Counted from the first letter of the stretch, positions 1 through 7,981 are shown. The stretch: 64,000 nt of DNA from Lachnospiraceae bacterium (GCA_910575075.1 CAJTCY010000013.1:62001-126000), one strand, 5' to 3'. Translations and numbers: made by a program. The notes: generated by a model from the sequence alone, not told the origin.

Positions 1-62
1 TGGTGCAAGATACACTGGAATGGCGGCAGCAATATGAAAATTCTATGATAAAACCACTATAA
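1..62 (+). CDS. C-terminal tail of an upstream gene (partial)
   Basis: An open frame enters from the window edge and ends with TAA at 60-62, giving a tail that reads VQDTLEWRQQYENSMIKPL. Only about 19 residues are visible, so no family can be assigned. It ends 16 bases before the RyR-domain start codon, with the ribosome binding site of that gene between them, so the two are probably co-transcribed and this protein may belong to the same module. Confidence 0.45.
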   Translation, partial: VQDTLEWRQQYENSMIKPL

Positions 63-78
63 TTCAAGGAGGAATGGT

Positions 79-366
79 ATGAATGATTATAAACCAAAAC
101 CCATTGACACATCTCATGTCCGTCTGCCAGACGATATCCTCAAACTTTCTGAACTTCTGGCCCAAAACACACATGACATATGGGCAAAAAAGAGAATAGA
201 TGAAGGATGGACTTATGGAGAGAAACGAGACGATACCCAAAAAACCAATCCCTGCCTGGTACCATATGCAGATTTACCAGCCAGGGAAAAGGAATATGAC
301 CGCTGTACCAGCCGCCAGGTGCTGGAAATTCTGTACGCTCTGGGGTATCAACTGGTAAAACAATAG
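79..366 (+). CDS. RyR domain protein (ryanodine-receptor repeat), stand-alone
   Basis: This 95-residue protein is almost entirely one RyR domain (the Ryanodine receptor repeat, Pfam RyR). The family signature is clear: PKPIDTSHVRLPDD at residues 7-20, an NTHDIWAKKRIDEGW block, the GEKRDDTQKTNPCLVPY block, and LPAREKEYDR. In bacteria the domain is thought to sense small ligands, and it recurs in predicted conflict and signalling systems; its ligand is not known. AAGGAGG six bases upstream supports this start. The stop codon is TAG, whose last base is the first base of a mobile repeat; the pre-insertion sequence would have given TAA about 20 bases before the TIR gene. It therefore looks like the first visible partner of the two TIR genes. 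Confidence 0.85.
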   Translation: MNDYKPKPIDTSHVRLPDDILKLSELLAQNTHDIWAKKRIDEGWTYGEKRDDTQKTNPCLVPYADLPAREKEYDRCTSRQVLEILYALGYQLVKQ

Positions 367-699
367 GTAATTGCGAAACTATCAAATTATCGAAATTTCA
401 TATACAATTTATATAATTGTACTAAAATATTTTATTCATACGAAACGCACAAAATGCAGGGCGCACCAAGCATTACAACGAACCACTTAATACGAAAATC
501 ATGTTCCGCAAAGGCTTCCATGATTTTTGTGTTTTTTCCTTAAGTAATGTCAGTTTTTTGACATAGAGGGATGCTCTGGAGTACGTTTCCATGGTGCTAG
601 AATGCATTTCTTAGCGTTTCGTATGCTAAAATATTTCTTCTTAAATTTTTTGAATTGTATATGAAATTCAAAAAATTACTGAGTTTCGCAATTACCTAA
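366..699. repeat. MITE-like element, family A, copy 1
   Basis: A non-coding element of about 334 bp has imperfect terminal inverted repeats: GGTAATTGCGAAACT at 366-380 and its complement at 682-696. An 11-base direct repeat GTAAAACAATA flanks it (355-365 and 700-710), as expected for a target duplication. The left 40 or so bases recur at the right end of a shorter copy near 32.4 kb. It separates the RyR gene from the first TIR gene. No open frame inside looks coding. Confidence 0.75.
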
Positions 700-729
700 G
701 TAAAACAATAATGAAAGGGGAGCTTATTT

Positions 730-2574
730 TTGAACGAGAAATACGATATATTTATCTCATACCGCAGAAATGGAGGGGACTCTACGGCTAAGATTCTGCA
801 CGACAAGCTTCAAACACTGGGATACCACGTATTTTTTGATATCGAATCACTGCGTTCTGGTGATTTTAACAAGGCTCTGTACTCCGTCATCGATGAATGC
901 AGAGACTTTATATTAGTTCTTTCACCTGGTTGTCTTGACCGCTGTGAGGACGAAAATGATTGGGTGAGGCTTGAGATTGAGTATGCTCTCGCAAAAAATC
1001 TTAATATTATACCTATTATCCTCAGAGGCTTCTGTTTTCCAGAGCAGCTGCCTCAGTCTATCGATGCTCTCCGCTATAAAAACGGCATCGAATCCAACTA
1101 CCAGTTTTTTGATGCTTTTATCAAAAAACTGCAGGACTTCCTGGTATCCAGCCCCTCTTCTCCTCCGCCCAGAAAACGCATAGCGCTATCCATGATGACC
1201 ATTGTGCTGCTTTTGATACTGATCCCTGTCATACTTCTCATTGTTTCAGGGAACAGGAATTATCCTCGGACGAACAAAGAACAAAATGTAACCCGTAATC
1301 TGCTTTATTACGTACAAACCAATCTGCAGCAGCTAGAACAGGCATCTGAATATCTGGACAAATCTTATCAGGCATGTGAAGAATACCTGGCACATATCGG
1401 TACGGCCAGCCATTCTTCTCTCCTGGCAGAGCTCGATCAAAACAAACAGACGCTGGAAGAGATCGATACCGACAACAGCCTTATGTCTGACGACCTGCAG
1501 GCAGAATTAAAAAACTCACCTTTCAATGCTGCTGACGCCGCTGCCATGCATGATTATCTGAATACTTTCATAGAAAGCTGCATCGACAATATCAATTACA
1601 TAGAATTTATTACTGAGGACTCTTCTGTTATTGACACGAAAAACACGGAAAAAATCCTAGGGTATTATCGGGACATACTCTCTGAAGAATTAAATTATAT
1701 ATCCTGTAACACCAATCAGCTTCTGCTGGCAATTGAGAACGAACATGCACTTGAGACATTCAAATTTACGTTTCTTCCAGAGCTTTACTACATTCCTCTT
1801 AAGGCCTCCGACTGGCGCTATGATGAAAAATCTTTGGAAAGTGACGAAGATAAATGCTGGAATGCTATAGAGAAGATTCAAAACAAAATAAATTCTCTGA
1901 CAGGAGATCATAATCTGGCATTAATGCAGATCAAATGGCAATTAATACAAAGTTTAACAGATAAAGGCGCTTCTTCCCAAGAGGCAGAACAGATGGTGGA
2001 AAGCCTGAGCGGTAAAATCCAGCTTGTAGCACAGGAAGAGCTTGCAGTAGAAGAACTGAAAAAAGAGTTAGACGAAAAGTATGACGAAGCGCGGAAAAAG
2101 TTTGCCCCTTCTAAAGATGATGATCTGGGAATACTTTGGGGAAAAATGCTGCGTTTCCTGAATTTATCCCTCAACGATGAAGCTATCAAATGTATTGATA
2201 TTTATCGCGAGAAAGCACGAAGTGAAGATGAATATGCAGTTGAATACTGTGCAGCCGCCGTGCGATTTATCAAAAACATCAGTAAAACGGGCATTAACTA
2301 TGGACTAATGGTGGTGGGCTATGAGCCTGACGCCTTGCATCATGAACAGTATCAAATTGGAGATATCATTATTGCTGTCAACGGCAATCCCTGCCACAAC
2401 TACGAAGAATACAAAAAAATCAAAGATGGGATTCCCTCCGACCAAAACTTTTCAGTTATAGTCTTGAGAGAAAGTGATGAAAAAAATGGAAATCTGGAGC
2501 AAATAGAACTTGTAATTCCTGCCAGCGCTTCCAAAGTCCTGCTCTCAGAGATGACAGAAAAAACTTATGAATAA
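730..2574 (+). CDS. TIR domain membrane protein with C-terminal PDZ domain
   Basis: Residues 4-135 form a TIR domain: the opening YDIFISYRR box, a central LVLSPGCLDRC strand and WVRLEIEYAL, where Glu82 is the candidate NADase glutamate. A proline-rich linker with a basic PRKR stretch (147-150) precedes one hydrophobic helix at about 151-173, so the TIR is predicted cytoplasmic and the rest outside. Residues 180-510 are charged and helical, coiled-coil-like. Residues about 520-605 resemble a PDZ domain, with YQIGDIIIAVNG as the typical carboxylate-loop region. The start is TTG, preceded by GAAAGGGG. The gene overlaps nothing but ends 22 bases before the second TIR start. TIR domains can degrade NAD or act as scaffolds; which applies here is not shown by sequence. 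Confidence 0.85.
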   Translation: MNEKYDIFISYRRNGGDSTAKILHDKLQTLGYHVFFDIESLRSGDFNKALYSVIDECRDFILVLSPGCLDRCEDENDWVRLEIEYALAKNLNIIPIILRGFCFPEQLPQSIDALRYKNGIESNYQFFDAFIKKLQDFLVSSPSSPPPRKRIALSMMTIVLLLILIPVILLIVSGNRNYPRTNKEQNVTRNLLYYVQTNLQQLEQASEYLDKSYQACEEYLAHIGTASHSSLLAELDQNKQTLEEIDTDNSLMSDDLQAELKNSPFNAADAAAMHDYLNTFIESCIDNINYIEFITEDSSVIDTKNTEKILGYYRDILSEELNYISCNTNQLLLAIENEHALETFKFTFLPELYYIPLKASDWRYDEKSLESDEDKCWNAIEKIQNKINSLTGDHNLALMQIKWQLIQSLTDKGASSQEAEQMVESLSGKIQLVAQEELAVEELKKELDEKYDEARKKFAPSKDDDLGILWGKMLRFLNLSLNDEAIKCIDIYREKARSEDEYAVEYCAAAVRFIKNISKTGINYGLMVVGYEPDALHHEQYQIGDIIIAVNGNPCHNYEEYKKIKDGIPSDQNFSVIVLRESDEKNGNLEQIELVIPASASKVLLSEMTEKTYE

Positions 2575-2596
2575 TATAATAAAAGGAGATCTTATT

Positions 2597-4318
2597 ATGG
2601 ATAACAAAAGATACGATATTTTCATCTCATACCGCCGGGAAAGCAGTGAAGCCACAGCCAAACTGCTCTACGACAAACTGACTGAATTAAAATATCACGT
2701 ATTCTATGATTGGGAAACACTCGGAGCAGGCAATTTTAACACTGCTCTGTACACAGAAATTGAAAACTGCAAGGACTTCCTGCTGATTCTCTCTCCTAAC
2801 ACCCTTGACCGCTGTTGGAACGAAAATGACTGGGTAAGGCTTGAGATTGAATATGCGCTGAAAAATAATCTCAACATTATTCCTATATTCCTCAAAGACT
2901 TTTTGTTTCCAGAAGAACTGCCTGACAGCATAGAAAATATTCGTTATAAAAACGGCAGCACGCTCACCTATGAATATTTTAATGCCTTCCTTGATAAACT
3001 TCGTACCCGTTTTTTAATATCTAAACCTTCTACAAAAGAAACAGCAGCAGACATCCACAAGCCTGAATCTGATTCTCCTGCCCCCGCTGTCCATAATGAA
3101 ACGGCAAAAAGCGTTGAATTTTTCGAAAATCCACTGATGGAAGATAAGATTTCATTTAAAAACGAAAGCAAAAAGCTGGTATTGGGAAACCAGGAACTGG
3201 AACGTTCTTCCGTTGTTTCAATTACTTTTCTTAACAGCCTGAAAAATAAACCGAAGAATGCCTGGGACGTTTCAGCAGGAAAAAACGGTTTCGTTATGGC
3301 ATGGACAGTTCCAGGAAAAAGCACCCGGCAGGGCACTCAGGGATACGAGTTGTACATAGCATCCAATGGCGTCATAACCGCAAGTTCCTGCCATGCGCTG
3401 TTTGCATGTTATGACAATTTGGAAAAAATCAACTTTAATAATTGCTTTCTAACAGATCGGGCAGAAAATATGGATTTTATGTTCTATAGATGCCAAAGCC
3501 TGCGCAGTATTGACTTGACCGGCTTTGATACCAGCAAAGTTACCTCTATGTATTATATGTTTGTAGACTGCAGCAGTTTAAAAAGTATTGATGTAAGCAA
3601 TTTCAACACGGAAAAAGTAATAAACATGGAAAATATGTTTGGCGGATGCAGCAATCTGGAAAGCCTTGACCTCAGCTGTTTTGATACCAGCAAGGTCACT
3701 AATATGCGTTATATGTTTAACATTTGTACTTGCTTAAAAGAAATTAACTTAAGCAGTTTTGATACCAGCAAGGTCACTGATATGTCCTGCATGTTTAGTA
3801 ACTGCAATAGCCTGAGAAGCCTCAATTTAAGCAATTTTAATACCAGTCTGGTCACTGATATGAGCTACATGTTTTTTAAATGCCAAAGCCTGCGCAGCAT
3901 TGACTTGAGCGGCTTTGATACCAGCAAAGTTACCTCTATGTATTATATGTTTGTAGACTGCAGCAGTTTAAAAAGTATTGATGTAAGCAATTTCAACACG
4001 GAAAAAGTAATAAACATGGAAAATATGTTTGGCGGATGCAGCAATCTGGAAAGCCTTGACCTCAGCTGTTTTGATACCAGCAAGGTCACTGATATGTCCT
4101 GCATGTTTAGTAACTGCAATAGCCTGAGAAGCCTCAATTTAAGCAATTTTAATACCAGTCTGGTCACTGATATGAGCTACATGTTTTTTAAATGCCAAAG
4201 CCTGCGCAGCATTGACTTGAGCGGCTTTGATACCAGCAAGGTTGTAAAAATGGAATATATATTATACTGTGCAGGCATTAATTTTTGTGATTCAGGGCTT
4301 TCTGCAGTTAACACCTAA
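2597..4318 (+). CDS. TIR domain protein with BspA-type leucine-rich repeats (DUF285)
   Basis: The 573-residue protein has an N-terminal TIR domain (residues 5-135) very similar to that of the preceding gene, including YDIFISYRR and WVRLEIEYAL (Glu83 as the candidate catalytic residue). A Pro/Ser/Lys linker and an AWTVPGKST-type entry segment (about 205-300) lead to ten 26-residue units at 301-560 of the DUF285/BspA LRR type, each with a DTSKVTDMSYMF-like core. No signal peptide or membrane helix is visible, so the repeats should be cytoplasmic, which is unusual because this LRR type is mostly found on secreted proteins. The start at 2597 is chosen because AAAAGGAGAT lies 7 bases upstream; an in-frame ATG at 2567 lacks that spacing. 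TIR plus LRR resembles immune receptors in layout only. Confidence 0.85.
   Translation: MDNKRYDIFISYRRESSEATAKLLYDKLTELKYHVFYDWETLGAGNFNTALYTEIENCKDFLLILSPNTLDRCWNENDWVRLEIEYALKNNLNIIPIFLKDFLFPEELPDSIENIRYKNGSTLTYEYFNAFLDKLRTRFLISKPSTKETAADIHKPESDSPAPAVHNETAKSVEFFENPLMEDKISFKNESKKLVLGNQELERSSVVSITFLNSLKNKPKNAWDVSAGKNGFVMAWTVPGKSTRQGTQGYELYIASNGVITASSCHALFACYDNLEKINFNNCFLTDRAENMDFMFYRCQSLRSIDLTGFDTSKVTSMYYMFVDCSSLKSIDVSNFNTEKVINMENMFGGCSNLESLDLSCFDTSKVTNMRYMFNICTCLKEINLSSFDTSKVTDMSCMFSNCNSLRSLNLSNFNTSLVTDMSYMFFKCQSLRSIDLSGFDTSKVTSMYYMFVDCSSLKSIDVSNFNTEKVINMENMFGGCSNLESLDLSCFDTSKVTDMSCMFSNCNSLRSLNLSNFNTSLVTDMSYMFFKCQSLRSIDLSGFDTSKVVKMEYILYCAGINFCDSGLSAVNT
3497..4276 (+). repeat. 78-bp tandem repeat array inside the TIR-LRR gene
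   Basis: Ten in-frame 78-bp units encode the 26-residue LRR units. Units 6 and 7 are near-identical at DNA level to units 1 and 2 (offset 390 bp), and units 8-10 match units 4-6 at an offset of 312 bp, five and four units respectively. Unit 8 begins like unit 3 and ends like unit 4. This pattern points to recent unequal recombination within the array. Confidence 0.9.
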
Positions 4319-4361
4319 TCTCCTCACACGAACTGCGCATAATTGCTCTTGTGCGAGTGCA

Positions 4362-4467
4362 GATTTATCCTAAAGGGTACCATGCTTGCACGGGGGATTT
4401 CCCAGGATGGTTAGGATTTGTCCTAAGGGGTACCGTGCTTGCACGGGGGATTCCTTAGGACGGTTAA
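4362..4467. repeat. Two tandem 53-bp hairpin units
   Basis: Two consecutive units (4362-4414 and 4415-4467) each contain GGGTACC followed by GTGCTTGCACGGGGGATT. The second forms an outer stem TCCTAAGG/CCTTAGGA around an inner stem CCGTGC TTGCACGG; the first is a slightly decayed copy. They lie directly after the TIR-LRR stop codon and may act as transcript-end structures, but there is no clean run of T. Confidence 0.6.
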
Positions 4468-4482
4468 GTTCCATTTCTTTTT

Positions 4483-4531
4483 CTTATAGGAAAATGCTTT
4501 CACACTTTAACGTGACATTTTTCCCTATAAG
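4483..4531. repeat. Intergenic palindrome (CTTATAGG...CCTATAAG type)
   Basis: The outer arms CTTATAGG and CCTATAAG enclose a second stem around CACTTTAACGTG. A closely similar palindrome occurs at 22820-22870, so this is a small dispersed repeat. A family B element is inserted in its right arm, duplicating CCTATAAG. Confidence 0.55.
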
Positions 4532-4733
4532 AATTCAGGTGTCAAAAGGTGGTATTATAAATGCTTATTGGCAATTTGCACAAATAAATACAAACGTTGT
4601 GGAAACTGTCCCAGACAGAAGAATTTCTAAGTGTTCCAGCAAAATCTAACTGTCAGGACAATCCACCACTTTTTGTACCTATTTGTTCAAATTGCCAGCT
4701 TCATTTTATTTCACTACCTTTTGACACCCGAAT
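4532..4733. repeat. MITE-like element, family B, copy 1
   Basis: A 202-bp non-coding element with imperfect terminal inverted repeats of about 18 bases (GGTGTCAAAAGGT at the left, ACCTTTTGACACC at the right). It is flanked by an exact 8-base direct repeat CCTATAAG at 4524-4531 and 4734-4741. The interior (GAATTTCTAAGTGTTC, CAAATAAATACAAAC) recurs at 30.9, 31.9 and 49.3 kb. Confidence 0.8.
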
Positions 4734-4806
4734 CCTATAAGCTAAAGAAACCGTAAACTCTTGATTTCTCTAGGAAATCTTCAAGTTTACGGTTCTTATC
4801 CACGAG

Positions 4807-4879
4807 AGCGATAGACGGGGCTCGAACCCGCGGTCTCGACCTTGGCAAGGTCGCGCGTTACCAACTACGCCACTATCGC
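4807..4879 (-). tRNA. tRNA-Gly (anticodon GCC)
   Basis: The reverse strand folds as a tRNA: acceptor GCGATAG pairs with CTATCGC, the anticodon stem CGACC/GGTCG closes the loop TTGCCAA with anticodon GCC, and the T arm contains GGTTCGAGCC. The CCA end is not encoded. It stands alone, with a repeat on each side. Confidence 0.95.
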
Positions 4880-4949
4880 AAATTATGTATCTCTTAAACA
4901 CAAATAGAATTCTACTACATTTTTATTATTTTGTCAATAGCATATTTCC

Positions 4950-5142
4950 TTGAGTTTCCGTATTTTTATTTTATCAGCATTTTTATTACCAAAAGGTCTT
5001 GTTGCCAAAGGCAACAGAGACAACTTGCACAAAAAGCGTTTGGAAAGCTAGCTTTCCATAACACTTTTCTGTGCAAAGTGTTCACATCATAAAATGATGT
5101 GAACCTTTTGGTAATATAAAACTGCAATTTGCGGAAACTCAA
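4950..5142. repeat. Nested palindromic element, family C, copy 1
   Basis: The outer perfect 11-base inverted repeat is TTGAGTTTCCG (4950-4960) with its complement at 5132-5142. Inside lies a 13-base inverted repeat ATTACCAAAAGGT (4985-4997, complement 5103-5115), and within that are further hairpins (GTTGCC/GGCAAC and TTCACATCAT/ATGATGTGAA). An internally deleted relative is at 44632-44708. It has no coding potential. Confidence 0.7.
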
Positions 5143-5151
5143 AGATATTTC

Positions 5152-5211
5152 TTGAGTTTCCCAATTTTTGGTACTAAAATATCAGTTGTTGTTAAAAATG
5201 GAGAAACTCAA
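5152..5211. repeat. Short inverted repeat related to family C
   Basis: A second, 60-bp inverted repeat lies ten bases beyond copy 1, with arms TTGAGTTTCCCAATTTTT and the near-complement AAAAATGGAGAAACTCAA. It shares the TTGAGTTTC end with family C and may be a decayed or minimal copy. Confidence 0.5.
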
Positions 5212-5269
5212 ACATATTTCTTCTTTTTTTTTCATATAGTAAATCAAAGAGAAATTAAGGAGGAGTTCT

Positions 5270-5710
5270 GTGAGTTCCAAGACAAAAATCGTTGTTCTGC
5301 ATTTAAAAGAACTGATCTATACAGCAATCTTTGCAGTACTGGGAATTCTGCTGATTATACTGCTGATTTTTATGTTCCTGCCAGACAACAAAGACAAGAC
5401 CACAAAAGAAACCATGAAATATACGGCGGGAGTATACACTTCCTCCATACAGCTAAATGACAATGCCATCGATGTAGAAGTGATGGTGGACAGCACTCAT
5501 ATCAACTCCATCAGCCTGGTAAACCTGGACGAAACCACTGCCGCCATGTACCCGCTGATGCAGCCTGCACTGGATAATATCAGCCAGCAGATCTATGAAA
5601 AGCAATCACTGGAAAACATTGCTTATGAAGATGATAACCAGTATACTTCTATGGTACTGTTACAGGCAATCCAGGCGGCTCTGGACAAAGCTGCTTATAC
5701 AGAAGATTAA
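5270..5710 (+). CDS. Small membrane-anchored protein with FMN-binding-like domain
   Basis: The protein has a GTG start with AGGAGG six bases upstream and is 146 residues. Residues 13-38 form one hydrophobic segment, followed by an exported domain of about 100 residues. The pattern YTAGVYTSSIQLNDNAIDVEVMV, then SISLVNLDET, then TSMVLLQAIQAALDKA resembles the FMN-bind fold, but the SGAT flavin-attachment motif of true FMN-binding domains is missing, so covalent FMN is unlikely. It is convergent with degV, sharing a hairpin at the 3' end. Function is unknown. Confidence 0.65.
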   Translation: MSSKTKIVVLHLKELIYTAIFAVLGILLIILLIFMFLPDNKDKTTKETMKYTAGVYTSSIQLNDNAIDVEVMVDSTHINSISLVNLDETTAAMYPLMQPALDNISQQIYEKQSLENIAYEDDNQYTSMVLLQAIQAALDKAAYTED

Positions 5711-5733
5711 AATACATAGCCGTTTTTTCATTG

Positions 5734-5766
5734 ATTATCATGGCAGCCTTACACTGCCATGATAAT
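5734..5766. terminator. Bidirectional hairpin between convergent genes
   Basis: A perfect 12-base inverted repeat ATTATCATGGCA/TGCCATGATAAT has a 9-base loop. It overlaps the degV stop codon and lies 24 bases after the stop of the 146-residue protein. A run of six T precedes it at 5723-5728, so it is not a textbook terminator on the + strand. Confidence 0.5.
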
Positions 5767-6588
5767 TCCTCCATCACTGGCATACATACTGCTGATTCCT
5801 GCTGTATCCAAAATAAAAACTTCTTTGAATTTTCCCGTTTTCCTCACTTTTTCTGCTGCTTCTTTCGCTCTTTTGGGCGCATTACAGTGAGAAATAGCAA
5901 AAATTTTATCCTGAGGATTCCTGGTTTTCTCCACCAGATCTGTTATCATCTTATCTATGGCACGCACCATGCCTCTGGCCTGGCTCAGCTGGCAGATTGT
6001 GCCTTCCGGCGTTGCTCCCATTACCGGCTTAATATTCAGAGCGCTTGCCACAAATGCTTTCATATTGCTGAGCCTTCCATTTTTACGGAGCGTCTCCAAT
6101 GTTTCAAGAACAAAAGAAGTATTCATCTCTTCTATAAATAATTCAACTTTTGAGACAATCTCTTCAAACGCAAGACCTTCTTCCTCGTACTCCTGAATCT
6201 TCATAGCAATCAGTGTCTGGCCCACAGACGCAGATTTCGAGTTAAATATGTGTATCTGTTTTTCTCCCTTTTCCTCCAGATACAATTTTCTGCCAAGCTG
6301 CGCACTGTTGCAAGAACCACTGAGCTGGGCGGAAAGGGTCACCGCATATACGTGATCCGCACTGCAGTCATATGCCTCCAGATACCGTTCTGGAGACGGA
6401 CAGGTAGATTTCGGACAATTAGGACTCTCCCGCACCCGGCGCAAAAACTCCGCCTGATCAAAACTCTCGTCATCCGTAATATGATACTCATCCACAAATA
6501 TTTCCAGCGGAACAGATTCAAAATGTCTGTCCTTTTTTAACTTTTCCGGTAATTCTCCACAGCTGTCCACTATAATCTTATAACTCAT
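5749..6588 (-). CDS. DegV family fatty-acid-binding protein
   Basis: The 279-residue protein matches DegV in length and motifs: YKIIVDSCGELP at the N terminus, PSPERYLEAY, the TLSAQLSGSCNSA serine-rich ligand loop, ETLRKNGRLS, and the NIKPVM segment. DegV/FakB proteins bind a fatty acid and in some Firmicutes present it to the FakA kinase for acyl-phosphate synthesis; no kinase gene is nearby. The start codon follows GGAGG. It is monocistronic and converges on the preceding small membrane-protein gene. Confidence 0.9.
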   Translation of the reverse strand: MSYKIIVDSCGELPEKLKKDRHFESVPLEIFVDEYHITDDESFDQAEFLRRVRESPNCPKSTCPSPERYLEAYDCSADHVYAVTLSAQLSGSCNSAQLGRKLYLEEKGEKQIHIFNSKSASVGQTLIAMKIQEYEEEGLAFEEIVSKVELFIEEMNTSFVLETLETLRKNGRLSNMKAFVASALNIKPVMGATPEGTICQLSQARGMVRAIDKMITDLVEKTRNPQDKIFAISHCNAPKRAKEAAEKVRKTGKFKEVFILDTAGISSMYASDGGIIMAV

Positions 6589-6778
6589 ATTTTTCCTCCT
6601 GAATATTTCTGCAATAGATATTCTGATATATTTCTGTCATTATCGGTATCTATAATATAGTATTCTTCTTTGGTATATTTGATTTTTAAAATAGCCTGGT
6701 AAATCATCAGTAATCTCGTATGTAGTTTTTAATACCACTTAATACTAGCATAAATATTCAAGTTTGAAAAGTCCTTTT

Positions 6779-7981
6779 TTAACTCTGGTTAAAACAAAAA
6801 CTTATTTCTTGCCAGAGACTGTCTTCAATATAGTTAATCTGTGTAATCCCGCTGCAATAATCTGCAAGATGTCCCTCCTGAACAAAATAGCGAAATACCT
6901 GATCCTTTAAGACACCATCAGAAAAGCGCAGAGTGATCACCTGTTGATTTTCCCAGGCATCAGAAAGCTTGCTGCCTATCAGATCCGGTTCCCATTCCTC
7001 CACATAGTTTCCTTCTTTTCTGTAATAATTATTCAGCACCGCTGTACACTGCGGCAGTTTTATCTCCGAATCCGGCTGATGATCCATCTGCATTTCTGCA
7101 GTAGTCATTGCCATATAATTGTAATCGGTAAAAGAAGTTTCCTTTCCTTCTTTGTTTCTGTAACCATTGTTTCCCCAGGTAGCGTCCATATAATAGTAAT
7201 CCCCATCCAGACGTATGAGATTCCAGGCGTGAGGTTCTCCACGTGCTGTTCCAGAAACAATAGCACTCTCAATGCCAAGCTGATCAAAAAGATACTGTAC
7301 CGCACACGCATATCCCTGGCAGACAGTCTGCTGAAGCAAAAATACACTGAGAATATTCTGACTGTTTGCAACATCTTCTGCGTATTCCGTATTCAGCGCC
7401 AACAGTTCATAGACATATTTGGCTTTGTCATAATCCGAATCATTGATCGAAATTCCGGCAAGCCACGCTTCTACAATTCCGTCAATCTGCCGCTGAAGCT
7501 GCCGCCGCTCCTTTTTTGCCATCGTATATTTCGGGGAAAATTCCAGGCTTACCAGCTCTTCTCCTCTGGTATACCTGGTAAATACATATCCATCCACCCA
7601 GAATAGTCCGCCATAATCACTGCATACCGCTTTATATGCACGCTGCATTACTTCTGTATCAGTCGTAGAAAGCTGTACCCCCACCTCCTGTTTTAAAATT
7701 GCAGAAAGCATTTCATCATAAACCGCCTGTTCTGTACGATCCAACTGCTGATATGCATATTTTTCCAGGGAAATCCGCTCGGGGGGAATTACAGTCTTCC
7801 TCTGTGCTTTCAATTCTTCTGCTTTCTGTTGATTCTGATGATCTGGAATTTCTTCTGACTGTCTTTGCTGCTGCAGATATTTAGATATATCCGTTTGAGA
7901 ACAGCCTGCAATGCCGCCAAACGATATGACGGCAGCCATCAATATTGCCGCCCTTCTCCGTATATTTCTCATGCGTGTCAT
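6779..7981 (-). CDS. Transglutaminase-like domain lipoprotein
   Basis: The 400-residue protein begins with a basic, hydrophobic leader and a lipobox ending GGIAGCS, so Cys27 should be lipidated and the protein anchored outside the membrane. A Gln-rich linker is followed by a helical region and a transglutaminase-like fold with the triad visible: Cys in TVCQGYA (about residue 221), His in EPHAWN and Asp in YYMDATWG. In bacteria this family mostly comprises cysteine proteases or peptide-processing enzymes rather than cross-linkers; the substrate is unknown. It lies 45 bases behind the M18 aminopeptidase and is probably co-transcribed with it. Confidence 0.85.
   Translation of the reverse strand: MTRMRNIRRRAAILMAAVISFGGIAGCSQTDISKYLQQQRQSEEIPDHQNQQKAEELKAQRKTVIPPERISLEKYAYQQLDRTEQAVYDEMLSAILKQEVGVQLSTTDTEVMQRAYKAVCSDYGGLFWVDGYVFTRYTRGEELVSLEFSPKYTMAKKERRQLQRQIDGIVEAWLAGISINDSDYDKAKYVYELLALNTEYAEDVANSQNILSVFLLQQTVCQGYACAVQYLFDQLGIESAIVSGTARGEPHAWNLIRLDGDYYYMDATWGNNGYRNKEGKETSFTDYNYMAMTTAEMQMDHQPDSEIKLPQCTAVLNNYYRKEGNYVEEWEPDLIGSKLSDAWENQQVITLRFSDGVLKDQVFRYFVQEGHLADYCSGITQINYIEDSLWQEISFCFNQS

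Noticed and set aside
3497-4276. The repeat array as a CRISPR or minisatellite outside genes
   Set aside because: The 78-bp units are in frame, without spacers, and encode DUF285 repeats.
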